From contig DATNQM010000014.1 of assembly GCA_036704045.1 (NCBI GenBank), forward strand, positions 62,001-126,000: a DNA stretch of 64,000 nt, given 5' to 3'. Shown here in pieces: positions 27,485 through 37,106 of this stretch (position 1 is the stretch's first letter; every line of letters begins with the position of its first letter). A program made the translations under genes and the position numbers. The notes below the pieces were generated by a model, which ran no database searches, was not told the origin of the DNA, and was given only the letters and a program-made list of their open reading frames with translations. The DNA comes from Ancylothrix sp036704045 (lineage in GTDB: Bacteria > Cyanobacteriota > Cyanobacteriia > Cyanobacteriales > Oscillatoriaceae).

Positions 27485-29602
27485 GTGAGCGAGATCACCG
27501 TGAGTTATTGCCTTAATCCCAAATGCCCAAATCCTTCGGATCTGTCCAACAATAACCGAGACATTTGCCGCCACTGTGGCTCTGAGTTGCTCGTTCGTGG
27601 GCGCTATAGAGTTGTCCGCCCCCTTGGTGGTGGTGGTTTTGGCAAAACTTTTGAGGTGGACGATCAAGGCAATCTAAAAGTCTTAAAAATTCTTTACAAA
27701 AACCACCCCAAGGCTGTAGAACTTTTTAAGCACGAAGCAACTATACTGAGTCGGTTGTCTCACCCAGGGATTCCCAAGGTAGAGGCCGATGGATATTTTA
27801 CTTATTTACCGAATAATTTTAAAGAGCCACTCCATTGCCTGGTGATGGAAAAAATCCAGGGATTGAATTTAGAAGAGTGGATGAAACAGCGCAACAATAA
27901 ACCACTTTCTCAAGAAGAAGCGGTGGACTGTCTTAAAAAAGTTACAGAAATTTTAGACAAAGTTCATCAACAGCAATTTTTCCACCGGGATATAAAACCA
28001 CTGAATATTATGCGCCGGCCCAATGGTCAGCTAGTGCTAATTGATTTTGGTGCCGCCAGAGAAGTCACCGGCACCTATTTAGCCAAAGTTGGACAAGGGC
28101 AAAATGTCACCGGCATCGTTTCCCCCGGCTATACTCCCCCCGAACAAGTCAACGGCAAAGCTGTCCCCCAATCAGATTTTTATGCTTTGGGCCGCACGTT
28201 TATCTATCTAATTACTGCTTTAGCACCGACGGCATTTCCCGAAAACCCCCGCACCGGCAAGTTAATTTGGCGAGACAAAGCTCCGCAAATAAGTCCAGAA
28301 TTAGGGGATATTATCGATTACCTGATGGCACCATTTCCGGGGAACCGTCCCCAAAATGCCCAGATGCTCATCCAGTGTCTTGCGGAAATTGACCCTAATA
28401 ATAAAACCAGCGGTGGCCCCCATTCAGGCTTCACTAAACCTCGTCTGAGTAGCAATTCAAGTCTTTCTTCAGGTCGTACGGCCGGCTCTCCAAAAAATAC
28501 TGTCGGCAAACCAGTTAACAGTTTCTCAAAAAACCGCCCTAAACCGGCTTCAAGTAAAAAAAATGTCAAAAAATTAGCTTTTAATATCCTCCTGGCGCTT
28601 TTGTGCGGACTGGGTGTAACTCAATTGTTTGCCTATTTCCGCTATGGAGATTTTCCTGCTAACCCCATCCGCACTTTAGCGAGTATCCCCAGCACTCAGT
28701 TTTTACAAAAAACCATTCGAGGTTCAGAAGTCGGTGCAGTAACAACTGTGGCTATTAACCCCACTCGCTTGAATGAAAAACAAAAATCAGAACTTATTAT
28801 TTTTGCATCGGGAACTTTTCGAGATATTCGTCTTTGGGAGTTGCCCGGAGGCCAACGACTGCATAACTTTATTGGTCATAATAGCTGGATCAGGGCCTTA
28901 ACCATTAGCTCCAATGGTAAACTTATGGCCAGTGGTGGCGATGACCGCACCATTCGCCTCTGGGATATCGAAAAACGCTTTCGGATGCGGAGTGTGGCTA
29001 ATACTCATTCCGATGCAGTGACAGCTTTGGCTATTACTCCCAAGGGCGACACCTTGGTCAGTGGCAGCCGAGATAAAACTATTCGTCTTTGGCGGTTGCC
29101 TTCGGTTAATCGGTTTTTGACAATTTCTGCTCACAACGGGCCGGTTAATGCTTTAGTTATTACTCCCAATGGCAAAATTTTGGCTTCGGCTAGTGATGAT
29201 AGAACGGTCAAACTCTGGAATTTAGACACCGGCAAGTCCCTACGCACTCTCAAAGGACACAAGGGTGCTGTATTGTCTCTAGCTATCAGCCCCAACGGCA
29301 AAATTCTTGCCTCTGGTAGTGCGGACGGCACGATCCGCCTTTGGGATATGGCGACCGGCAAACTGCGAAATGTTCTCGAAGGTCACAGTAGTCCGATTGT
29401 CTCTCTAGCGATGACCCCAGATGGTAAAATTTTGGCTTCTGCGGGAGATAATATTAAACTTTGGAATCTCGCCACCGCCAAACTAGCCCATACTCTAGTG
29501 GCTCCAGATGAGGCTGTCTCTACGATTGCCATTAGCCCTGATGGCCAAACTCTTCTAGCTGGCAGCCGTGACCGTACTGTGAAAGTTTGGCGTATTCCTT
29601 AA
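27485..29602 (+). CDS. 4-Cys-type Ser/Thr protein kinase with C-terminal WD40 propeller
   Basis: A 705-residue protein. The N-terminal four-Cys knuckle (YCLNPKCPNP ... CRHCGSELL) is typical of a cyanobacterial Ser/Thr kinase class. The kinase domain spans ~38-300: glycine loop LGGGGFGKTFE, a Lys in LKVLKIL, HRDIKPLNIM (D169) and IDFGAARE (D187), all intact. A Pro/Ser/Lys linker, one membrane helix (LAFNILLALLCGLGVTQLFAY, ~360) and six to seven WD40 blades (~420-705) follow. The propeller would face the periplasm and could sense a ligand or protein. Start codon is GTG 27485, with a second GTG at 27500 possible. Confidence 0.9.
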   Translation: MSEITVSYCLNPKCPNPSDLSNNNRDICRHCGSELLVRGRYRVVRPLGGGGFGKTFEVDDQGNLKVLKILYKNHPKAVELFKHEATILSRLSHPGIPKVEADGYFTYLPNNFKEPLHCLVMEKIQGLNLEEWMKQRNNKPLSQEEAVDCLKKVTEILDKVHQQQFFHRDIKPLNIMRRPNGQLVLIDFGAAREVTGTYLAKVGQGQNVTGIVSPGYTPPEQVNGKAVPQSDFYALGRTFIYLITALAPTAFPENPRTGKLIWRDKAPQISPELGDIIDYLMAPFPGNRPQNAQMLIQCLAEIDPNNKTSGGPHSGFTKPRLSSNSSLSSGRTAGSPKNTVGKPVNSFSKNRPKPASSKKNVKKLAFNILLALLCGLGVTQLFAYFRYGDFPANPIRTLASIPSTQFLQKTIRGSEVGAVTTVAINPTRLNEKQKSELIIFASGTFRDIRLWELPGGQRLHNFIGHNSWIRALTISSNGKLMASGGDDRTIRLWDIEKRFRMRSVANTHSDAVTALAITPKGDTLVSGSRDKTIRLWRLPSVNRFLTISAHNGPVNALVITPNGKILASASDDRTVKLWNLDTGKSLRTLKGHKGAVLSLAISPNGKILASGSADGTIRLWDMATGKLRNVLEGHSSPIVSLAMTPDGKILASAGDNIKLWNLATAKLAHTLVAPDEAVSTIAISPDGQTLLAGSRDRTVKVWRIP

Positions 29603-29885
29603 CATAAATATTGATTTTTGTCAATAACAAAACTGAAAAATTAGGAAAGATGCCGGTTTAACAAATTGCTAATCGTCGATAATTTTTTACTATGGCGGTT
29701 TTCAATGATACCCCCCAACCCCCCTTATTAAGCAGGGCAAGGGCGGTCAGCAGATAGAAAAATGCTATAAAAAAATCATTTTTCTCAAAGATAAAATCTG
29801 TGAAAATTCTTAGTTTAATTAGTTTTTAAAAACTTTAAATAAATATCAAAACCTATAAAAATGCACCCAAACAATAGGAGATAAA

Positions 29886-32800
29886 CTAATAAAAATTTTC
29901 TAAAAACTTAGTTGCTTCTGCAATGGTTAGGGGCCGTTGCAACAAATAACCCTGCATTTCTTGACAGCCAAGTTTTTGTAGCAAATGACGAGTTTGTTCA
30001 GTTTCTATACCTTCAGCAACGACTTTAATATTAAGAGCATCAGCTAAATTTAAAAGGGCTTTAAGAATAGCAGCATCTTGAGGGTTATCCTTCAAGTCTG
30101 CAATAAAAGAACGATCAATTTTGAGACTTTGAAAATCCAAAGTTTTTAAACTTTTGAGAGAAGCATAACCGGCCCCAAAATTATCAATACAAATTTGAAC
30201 ACCCAAACGGTTAAGTTCTTGAAAAACTTTACTGGTATAGACAATATTTTGAGTAGCAGTAGTTTCAGAAATTTCTAATTGCAAATAAGCCGGCGGAAGA
30301 TTAATTGAATGTAAAATATTTTCGACAACTGTAACAAAATTAGGTTGAGTGAATTGACGGTGAGAAATATTAACAGCCACGCGAACCCCAAGCAAACCAA
30401 GATCCATCCAAGTTTTAGCTTGCATAGCCGCACTTTGCAATACCCACCGACCTAATTGCAAAATTGTGCCATTTTCTTCTGCCAGAGACATAAAAGTTTC
30501 GGGAAAAATTAAACCGCGTTGGGGATGTTGCCAGCACACCAAAGCTTCCATACAACTAATATTGCCGGTGTCTGTATTAAATTGAGGTTGGTAATGTAAT
30601 AAAAATTCTCCCCGATCAAGAGCCTCATACAAATTATTACCAATTTGCAGAATATCACAAGCAGAAGAATTCATATCGAGAGTATAAACTTGATAATTAT
30701 TACGACCTTCTTCTTTTGCCCGATATAAAGCAATATCAGCATTTTTGATTAAAGTTTCAGCATCTTCTCCATCGTGGGGATAAAGAGCAATTCCAATACT
30801 ACTAGTGATATGTAGTTGATTTTCTTCAATATCAAACGCCGGGCGGAGAGCTTCCAAAATACGTTGAGCAATATTATAGGCATCCTCAGCACTGCTAAGG
30901 TTAGGCAAGAGCAAAATAAATTCATCACCACCCCAGCGGACAATAATATCTTGTTCTCGCAGACAATTTCGCAGACGTTGAGCAGCGCATTGCAAAACTT
31001 GGTCGCCAACAGCATGACCCAAGGTATCGTTGATAATTTTAAAACGGTCGAGATCAAGAAACATCACCGCAAGGTTATGCCCATTAGCATTGGCGCTTTC
31101 CAAGGTGATCGGCAATTGAGAGTCTAGTAGTTGGCGGTTTGGTAGGCCGGTGAGCCGGTCATGGTAAGCTTGATGGTGGATGCTGGCTAGAGTGCGGTGA
31201 CGCTGCACAGCCCCTCCAATACTGGCACCGATAGCAACTAAGATTGATAGTTCGCTTTTTGACCAAGAGCGGATAGTCCGACAATCATCAAAGCCGATAC
31301 AGCCCCAAAATTCGTTATTTAGTAACACCGGCACCATCAAAAGCGAAGTAATTTGATTAGCTTCTAATAGTGGTTGAACTTGCACAGAAAAATCAGTGAT
31401 GGTGCCAGCAACCGGCTGACCAGTTTTGAGGATGTCATACCACTCTTGGAGGCCGGTAGTGCTGTAGACTAAATTTTGCCAACTTGGTTGATTAAGACTA
31501 GATGAAACATTAGGCCCACACCATTCAAAGCGGATGCTCATAGCAGCTTGGCCGGTGTCTGGATGCGGGTGATTTTCGCAGATATAAACACGATCTACAA
31601 GAGCAGCTTTTCCCAAAGTTGCCAAAGCACTTATTACTGCTGAGCGATGATTAGTTTCAGTAAGTAAATGTGTCATGGCCGCCGCCACAGCTTCTAGCAG
31701 GCTATCGCGTTTGAGCAATTCGGCTTCGGCTTGTTTGCGACGTGTAATATCAATAACCGTACCTTCATAACCGAGCAGTTGTCCATTTGGGCCTCGTATA
31801 GCACGGGCATTTTCACTAATCCAAATTTTGGTTTTATCTTTGCGATAAACTTCAGACTCAAATTCCCAAACCGCATCATTTTCTTGCAAAATACGCCTAA
31901 ATTCTGGTCGCCGTTTTGGGTCAACATATAGCTGTTTTTCAATATTACGGATCGTACTAATTAGTTCTCCAGGAGAGTCATAGCCATAGATGCGTGCCAG
32001 CATAGGATTAGCTGTTAAATAAGAACCATCAGGAGTTGTTTGAAAAATACCTTCAACAGCGTTTTCAAAGATACCCCGATATTTTTCTTCGGCTTCACGC
32101 AAGGCATTTTCAGCCCTTTTTCTTTCGCTGATATCTTCACAAACGCAGCAAATATGTTTTTTTCCGGCCATTTCCAGGGCGCTGATGTGGGCGTAGGTAG
32201 TAAAGGGAGTACCATCTTTTTTGCGATTGCTAAATTCCCCTACCCACATTCCTTCATCATTTAATTTTTGATGAATTTGGGTGATAATTTTCTGATTGTC
32301 TGGCATGGGATAGGCAGTTAAAATAGAAATGTGCTCTTCAACTAATTCGTCAGTTTCGTATCCAAACATTACATTAAACGCAGGGTTTGTGTAGGTTAAA
32401 AATCCGTCTTTGTCCCAAATACTCACGCCTTCTACCATACTTTCTAAAACGCGGTCACTAGCTTTTTTAGATTCTTCTGCAAGTTTTCGTTCGCTAATGT
32501 CACTAATAAAGCCTTCGAGGGCGAGAATGTTTCCATATTGGTCAAAAACGCCGTTTCCTTTTTCCCAAAGCCATTTTTCTTGCCCATTTTTGGTGAAGAT
32601 TCGATATTCTATCACATAGGGTTGTTTGTGGGTGATGGCTTCTTTTATTGCTTGGAGAACTTTCGCTAGGTCTTCTGGGTGGGTGAGGTCGTCGTAGGTA
32701 GTGCTTCTATTTTTTCCAGTGAGTTCTTGGCTGGTATAACCGGTTAGTTTATAACACCCTTCGCTAAGATAGTTCATTTCCCAATCTGGGGGGTTAGTGC

Positions 32801-33335
32801 AGCTAAAAACAATCCCCGGAAGGCAGTTAATTAAATCAGATATTTTTTTTGCTTCTTTATTTTTGTCGGTTTCTTTTTCACTCAAGGGGTGAAGATTTTT
32901 ACACAAAGCGATGATACGCTCAATGTTGCCTGGATAGGGATTAACCGGCATCAAGTGCATTTGTAGGTTTTTGCAGTTGTTATCTACCAGAGTGCTACGA
33001 ATCAGCTTTTCTTGTTCGCCGCAGTGTTTTAGTTGCGAAACAATAATTTGAGCAAGGGATGTCGGCCAGCCTTCTTGTAAGGGAAATTCCAAAGGTTGAG
33101 GGTTTGGGAGATCCTGTATTTTTTGATCGGCTGAGTTTGCGCTGAGTAGGTGAAATTCAAAGAGGGCGACCCCACTACTGTCTGCTATTTGGTCGGGTTT
33201 AACATCAACGATCAATAAACCATCGTCAGGTGTGCTATCTAGGACGACTGGTAAGGGATCGAGATATTTCCCGCAAATATTGGTTTCTGTGTTGTGTTGG
33301 CCCACACTTTGCCCCGCCTTGTTCCTGTGGGACAT
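29886..33335 (-). CDS. PAS-PAS-PAS-GAF-GGDEF-EAL protein, EAL site altered
   Basis: A 1149-residue soluble c-di-GMP protein. An N-terminal region of ~160 residues of unknown type is followed by three PAS/PAC units (~170-290, 295-410, 420-540) and a GAF domain (~560-705). The GGDEF domain has VRWGGDEF (802-806) with I-site REQD (793-796), so the cyclase should work and be feedback-inhibited. In the EAL domain, EALVR is EALVC (C934) and the metal motif DDFG is DNFG (N1052). Other residues (VNISHRQF, EISETTA, LKIDRSF, AEGIETE, MQGYLL) remain. Impaired phosphodiesterase activity is inferred. ATG 33335 is clear. Confidence 0.93.
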   Translation of the reverse strand: MSHRNKAGQSVGQHNTETNICGKYLDPLPVVLDSTPDDGLLIVDVKPDQIADSSGVALFEFHLLSANSADQKIQDLPNPQPLEFPLQEGWPTSLAQIIVSQLKHCGEQEKLIRSTLVDNNCKNLQMHLMPVNPYPGNIERIIALCKNLHPLSEKETDKNKEAKKISDLINCLPGIVFSCTNPPDWEMNYLSEGCYKLTGYTSQELTGKNRSTTYDDLTHPEDLAKVLQAIKEAITHKQPYVIEYRIFTKNGQEKWLWEKGNGVFDQYGNILALEGFISDISERKLAEESKKASDRVLESMVEGVSIWDKDGFLTYTNPAFNVMFGYETDELVEEHISILTAYPMPDNQKIITQIHQKLNDEGMWVGEFSNRKKDGTPFTTYAHISALEMAGKKHICCVCEDISERKRAENALREAEEKYRGIFENAVEGIFQTTPDGSYLTANPMLARIYGYDSPGELISTIRNIEKQLYVDPKRRPEFRRILQENDAVWEFESEVYRKDKTKIWISENARAIRGPNGQLLGYEGTVIDITRRKQAEAELLKRDSLLEAVAAAMTHLLTETNHRSAVISALATLGKAALVDRVYICENHPHPDTGQAAMSIRFEWCGPNVSSSLNQPSWQNLVYSTTGLQEWYDILKTGQPVAGTITDFSVQVQPLLEANQITSLLMVPVLLNNEFWGCIGFDDCRTIRSWSKSELSILVAIGASIGGAVQRHRTLASIHHQAYHDRLTGLPNRQLLDSQLPITLESANANGHNLAVMFLDLDRFKIINDTLGHAVGDQVLQCAAQRLRNCLREQDIIVRWGGDEFILLLPNLSSAEDAYNIAQRILEALRPAFDIEENQLHITSSIGIALYPHDGEDAETLIKNADIALYRAKEEGRNNYQVYTLDMNSSACDILQIGNNLYEALDRGEFLLHYQPQFNTDTGNISCMEALVCWQHPQRGLIFPETFMSLAEENGTILQLGRWVLQSAAMQAKTWMDLGLLGVRVAVNISHRQFTQPNFVTVVENILHSINLPPAYLQLEISETTATQNIVYTSKVFQELNRLGVQICIDNFGAGYASLKSLKTLDFQSLKIDRSFIADLKDNPQDAAILKALLNLADALNIKVVAEGIETEQTRHLLQKLGCQEMQGYLLQRPLTIAEATKFLENFY

Positions 33336-33384
33336 TTTTGCGCTGGTTGGTGAAAATAATGTTTTAACCCATCCTTAATATTAA

Positions 33385-33408
33385 TGTGGAATTTATTGGA
33401 ATTCCGCA
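33385..33408 (-). promoter_or_regulatory. Hairpin between recQ and the GGDEF-EAL gene
   Basis: A 9-bp inverted repeat (33385-33393 with 33400-33408, one G-U pair, 6-nt loop) lies 50 bp upstream of the GGDEF-EAL start and downstream of recQ, both on the minus strand. There is no good T-tract, so it could be a weak terminator or a leader hairpin. Confidence 0.3.
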
Positions 33409-33517
33409 GCCATTTACACAGAAATTTTTCGAGATTTGTAAAAAATGCTGAAAATATTGTTTTTAAGGGGTTTTTTATATAAAATTTTTTACGTCTCTTG
33501 ACAAAACTTTTCTCTAC

Positions 33518-35101
33518 TCAAAGAATATTAATAATTTTTTTTTGTTTGGGCAGATGTTCGATTTTATACTGACCTTTACCTCGAAGGCAATTATCACAAT
33601 GTCCGCAATTGTTATCGCTTGGAAACCCAAAGGAAATGAGTAAAAATCTCCACCGGCATTGTTTAGTTTGCAGGTATTCGGTAAGGTTGGGGTTGAGGTT
33701 TGGGGGTTCTGTGAGGGTTGCCGGTTTTTTTATGCTGTAATTAAATGGATCGTTCCAAGTTAGGCTGCCGGTGCTGTCCAAAAGCGATAGGGCTATATCG
33801 GCGTTGGGATATTGTTTTGTGATGGTAGTGATGTCACCTTGGAGGGGAAGTTTTTTTAGGGTTTCTTTGGCTTTTTGGTATTGTTTTTGTCTTTGGTTTT
33901 GAAAATATTGTTTCTGTTGTTTGTCTTGCGGATCAAACCAGCCGGTGGGTTCACTAATTAAGGTTAGGGCGGTGGCGGGTTTTCCATCTCTACCGGCGCG
34001 CCCTATTTCTTGTAAATATTCTGAGAGTTGGGCCGGTGGTTGATAGTGTATCACCCAGCGTACATTAGGTTTATTAACTCCCATTCCAAAGGCGGAAGTA
34101 CAAACCACAAATTGTATTTCTCCTTCTAGCCATTCTGTTTCTATGATTCGTCTTTCTTGGGCTGAAAGGCCGGCATGATAGGCGCTAGTATTATATCCTT
34201 GTTCTTCTAGCCATTCGCTTAATATTTCGCTGTCTTTGCGGGTACGCACATAAACTAAACCAGACTGGTTTGGAAAGTTTTTAATGAATTTTAATAGGTT
34301 TTGTTTGCGACTCCTTGGTGTCCAAATTGTTTTAATTTTTAAATGTAAGTTTGGCCGATAAGGATTGATTAAATAAGGTTGAGGATTTTGTAGTTGCAAG
34401 ACTTTTTTTATGGTTTTTTGGGCGCTTGGATCGGCGGTGGCTGTGAAGGCGGCTAGGCTAATTTTTGTGCCTGGGGGTTTGCTTTTTAATAGGGCTTTTC
34501 TTACTACTCCTAGTCGCCGATAGGCAGGACGAAATGTGTCTCCCCATTGAACTATACAATGGGCTTCATCAATGATTAAAGATGTTATTTGTATTTGCGG
34601 TTGTATTAAAATTGACCACACCGGCTTGCTGAGCAGTGTTTCGGGAGAAAGATATAGTAATTTTAGTTGATTATTTTGTAATTGTTGCAGTGTTTTTCGT
34701 CTTTTTTCGGTGCTTAGTTCGCTGTGCAAAGAGGCTGCTGGGAGATTTTTTTGCTGTAGTTCTTGAATTTGGTTTTCCATGAGGGCAACCAATGGAGATA
34801 AGACTAGGGTTAGGCCGGTTTGGATGATGGCCGGTAGTTGAAAACAAATTGATTTTCCGCCGCCGGTGGGCATGACTATTAAGGCATCTTTTTTCTCAAG
34901 TATCGTACGGACAATTTCGCCTTGGGGTGGTCTAAATTCGCTGTAACCCCAAATTTTTTGAAAGCTGCTGAGAATATAATCTGGAATTGGGGATTGAAAA
35001 TGGGTTAACTCCTCTTTAGCTTTATTCTTTGATATGTTAGGGGTGGTTTTGGAAGAGAAAGAGGATGTCTGTAATTTAGGATTGACCGGAGGATTATTCA
35101 T
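33518..35101 (-). CDS. recQ: ATP-dependent DNA helicase RecQ (short form)
   Basis: A 527-residue superfamily-2 helicase that unwinds recombination and replication intermediates. Motif 0 FRPPQGEIV, Walker A MPTGGGKSICFQLPA, DEAHC box (IIDEAHCIVQWG), FTATAD (motif III), VYVRTRK (IV), FGMGVNKPNVRWVIHY (V) and QEIGRAGRDG (VI) are all present. The RQC zinc module is reduced to CRWRFLL...NNCGHCDNC, and there is no HRDC domain, so it is a short RecQ. The N-terminal ~35 residues are low complexity. ATG 35101 fits. A perfect 24-bp inverted repeat lies upstream. Confidence 0.93.
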   Translation of the reverse strand: MNNPPVNPKLQTSSFSSKTTPNISKNKAKEELTHFQSPIPDYILSSFQKIWGYSEFRPPQGEIVRTILEKKDALIVMPTGGGKSICFQLPAIIQTGLTLVLSPLVALMENQIQELQQKNLPAASLHSELSTEKRRKTLQQLQNNQLKLLYLSPETLLSKPVWSILIQPQIQITSLIIDEAHCIVQWGDTFRPAYRRLGVVRKALLKSKPPGTKISLAAFTATADPSAQKTIKKVLQLQNPQPYLINPYRPNLHLKIKTIWTPRSRKQNLLKFIKNFPNQSGLVYVRTRKDSEILSEWLEEQGYNTSAYHAGLSAQERRIIETEWLEGEIQFVVCTSAFGMGVNKPNVRWVIHYQPPAQLSEYLQEIGRAGRDGKPATALTLISEPTGWFDPQDKQQKQYFQNQRQKQYQKAKETLKKLPLQGDITTITKQYPNADIALSLLDSTGSLTWNDPFNYSIKKPATLTEPPNLNPNLTEYLQTKQCRWRFLLISFGFPSDNNCGHCDNCLRGKGQYKIEHLPKQKKIINIL

Positions 35102-35273
35102 TGTTTTACCTCTTTTTTATCGGAGTTGAGCCAGTTTCTATCTATAGGCGCTAACACGTTTCTGGCTTACACATCTCTTAATTTTTCCCTTTTCTTTCAT
35201 AAAAAAAGTTGTCAAAAAATTTTTTTGAAAAGAGGGGTAGGGGGTTGCAAAATGTTTTTAGTTCTGATAAAAT

Positions 35274-35336
35274 TTATATTACAATGGGAATAGTGACTTT
35301 CTTAAAAATTTTGTCACTATTCCCATTGTAATATAA
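35274..35336 (+). repeat. Perfect 24-bp inverted repeat (long hairpin)
   Basis: Bases 35274-35297 and 35313-35336 are exact reverse complements, with a 15-nt AT-rich loop (35298-35312). The right arm ends 21 bp before the ATG of the GDPD gene and ~170 bp upstream of recQ on the other strand. There is no terminal T-tract and no target-site duplication that I can see. Possible roles: strong RNA hairpin in the GDPD leader, a bidirectional barrier, or a remnant palindromic mobile element. A perfect stem of this length is unlikely by chance and suggests recent origin or selection. Confidence 0.75.
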
Positions 35337-35357
35337 GCATAAAACGACTTTAAAAAA

Positions 35358-36086
35358 ATGTCAAGTACCCAATTAGAAATAATCGCGCACCGAGGATTTT
35401 CGGCTATTGCTCCTGAGAACACTTTAGCAGGGTTTAAGATGGCTATAGAATCGGGGGCAGATTCTATAGAATGCGACCTACAGTTATCGGCGGATAGGGT
35501 AGCGGTGGTATTCCATGATGAAAGTTTAGAAAGGACAACGGGGAAGGTAGGAAAGTTAAGTGAAAGAAGTTTAGAACAGTTAAAAAATTTAGATGCGGGG
35601 GCGTGGAAAGGGGAACAGTTTGCCGGTCAAAAAATCCCAACATTAAAAGAACTGTTAGCAGAGTTAAAAGAAATTAAGAAATTTATTTATTTGGAGGTTA
35701 AGCGGTATTGCAATTGGCAGGAAGGAGATATTGAAAATTTGTTAAAAATCATTGTAGATAGCGGCTTACAAGAAAAGTGTGTGGTGACGTCGTTTAATGA
35801 AAGTTTTGTGGATCAAGTTGGCCGGTATTCCAACCAAATAAAATTAGGATATATTGTTGTGAACGAAAGTGATTATAAAATGCAACTACCTAAAGCGGCG
35901 AGACGAAAAAATACAGTTATGGTGAGTGAGTATCATTTGTTGTTAGACAAGCCATATTTGATCCAAGAAAGCCAAATTTTAGGCGTGGAAATTGTTGCTT
36001 GGACAGTGGATAGTGTAGAGGATTTGCAAAAATTACAAAATTTAGGGGTGAATAAAATTGTCACGAACTCTTTGATTTTTTCGTGA
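35358..36086 (+). CDS. ugpQ: Glycerophosphodiester phosphodiesterase (GDPD)
   Basis: A 242-residue cytosolic GDPD that hydrolyses glycerophosphodiesters to glycerol-3-phosphate and an alcohol. The TIM-barrel active site is intact: AHRGFSAIAPENT (His-Arg, Glu), DSIECDLQLSAD (Glu/Asp metal ligands), VFHDESLERTTG (second His), and VAWTVDSVEDLQ near the end. There is no signal peptide, so it is the UgpQ-like rather than the periplasmic GlpQ-like form; the symbol follows that similarity. No glycerophosphate transporter is adjacent. The leader carries a perfect 24-bp hairpin. Confidence 0.9.
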   Translation: MSSTQLEIIAHRGFSAIAPENTLAGFKMAIESGADSIECDLQLSADRVAVVFHDESLERTTGKVGKLSERSLEQLKNLDAGAWKGEQFAGQKIPTLKELLAELKEIKKFIYLEVKRYCNWQEGDIENLLKIIVDSGLQEKCVVTSFNESFVDQVGRYSNQIKLGYIVVNESDYKMQLPKAARRKNTVMVSEYHLLLDKPYLIQESQILGVEIVAWTVDSVEDLQKLQNLGVNKIVTNSLIFS

Positions 36087-36408
36087 ATTAAAGCAAGTTT
36101 TATCAGCATCAAAGAGTGAAAATCATATATTTAATGTTTTAAAAATGCCAAATAAAAGAGATAAATTTATCCTAAAAATCGCCAAATAAAATAGGAAGTT
36201 AGGAATAAAAAAAAGGTTGTTGGTAGAGTAAAAGTAATCCCCCAAGCAAAGTCTAAAATCCATAAAAAAGGGGAAAGTTGGGTTTAAACCTGGGTAGCTT
36301 GAATGCAAAATGGGTAAGTTTTCATTATTTTTAACCTTTGGGTGACTCGAACTAAGGGTTTTTTTTGTTATAACTACAGCATTGAACTAAGGTGAGGAGT
36401 CAATAAAC
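36087..36408 (+). other. Intergenic, 322 bp
   Basis: AT-rich spacer before the SH3 gene. A TATAAC-like -10 candidate lies near 36369 and ggtgaggag precedes the next ATG. A 61-codon minus-strand frame inside it has no protein-like features. Nothing else is seen. Confidence 0.45.
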
Positions 36409-37077
36409 ATGAAAACCAAAGGTCAGTGGGGCCAAGGCGTGGCACTACTAAGCTCAGTAGTTGTGGCTGCTGGGAGTCTGAGTTTACCAGCGTTTGCTGG
36501 AGTCGAAAAACCTTCCTCCAATACCGAAGAAATTGCACAAGCTAGCCTGTGCCGACGTGTTAATGTTAAGCAAGGTTTAGCAGTGCGAACAGCAGCAAAT
36601 CCGAACTCTGCTGTAGTTGGTGGTGTGGAGTTCAACCGACAAGTGTTGCTTGTTGAAGGCTTTAAAAATATTGCTGGGCCCGATGGTCGGGTTTGGGTAG
36701 AAATTTCTGGGCCGGTGCGTGGTTTTGTGTCGGCGGGATATCCCAACAGTTTGAATAATTTGGGTAGCTGTAATGGTTCTTCTGCTAGCAATAATATGCC
36801 GGCACAACCAGCTGCAACTGCTGCTCAACCGGCCGGTACAACTACTAATTTATGCCGTCAGGTAGATCGTCGTGCTGCACCCCAAGGCTTACTCATTCGT
36901 GCGGATGCTACACCGGCCTCTGCATTGCGCGGAAGTCTACCGACGGGTGGCAGACTGACGCTGGTTTCTGGTTATAAGTTAGTGCGCGATAAAAGTGGTG
37001 CGCCTCGCAACTGGGTAGAAATTTCTGCACCGACTGCGGGGTTTGTTTCTGCTAATAGTTTGATTATGTGCAAGTAA
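36409..37077 (+). CDS. Exported bacterial SH3-domain protein
   Basis: A 222-residue protein with signal peptide (VALLSSVVVAAGSLSLPAFA, cleavage near residue 30). It has two SH3b-like domains (~45-120 and ~147-222), separated by a Pro/Ala/Ser/Thr linker (NMPAQPAATAAQPAGTTT). The domains share CRxV...GLxIRxxA...GxVEF/GSLPTGG...VWVEISxPxxGFVSA and each has a Cys at both ends (CRRVNV...GSCNG; CRQVDR...IMCK), so each may be closed by a disulfide. SH3b domains bind cell-wall peptides; the family is common in cyanobacterial periplasms. A clear SD (gaggag) precedes the ATG and a terminator follows. Confidence 0.87.
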   Translation: MKTKGQWGQGVALLSSVVVAAGSLSLPAFAGVEKPSSNTEEIAQASLCRRVNVKQGLAVRTAANPNSAVVGGVEFNRQVLLVEGFKNIAGPDGRVWVEISGPVRGFVSAGYPNSLNNLGSCNGSSASNNMPAQPAATAAQPAGTTTNLCRQVDRRAAPQGLLIRADATPASALRGSLPTGGRLTLVSGYKLVRDKSGAPRNWVEISAPTAGFVSANSLIMCK

Positions 37078-37106
37078 AAGTTAATTAGACTTGGTTTTGT
37101 TTGAGT

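Noticed and set aside
29711..29741. C-run/G-run segment as an intact palindromic repeat
   Set aside because: Arms are too degenerate to form a good stem; kept only as a possible decayed relative of the element at 51846-51892.
36123..36308. A 61-codon minus-strand frame in the spacer before the SH3 gene
   Set aside because: Phe/Leu/Ile-rich translation of AT-rich DNA, no RBS; probably chance.
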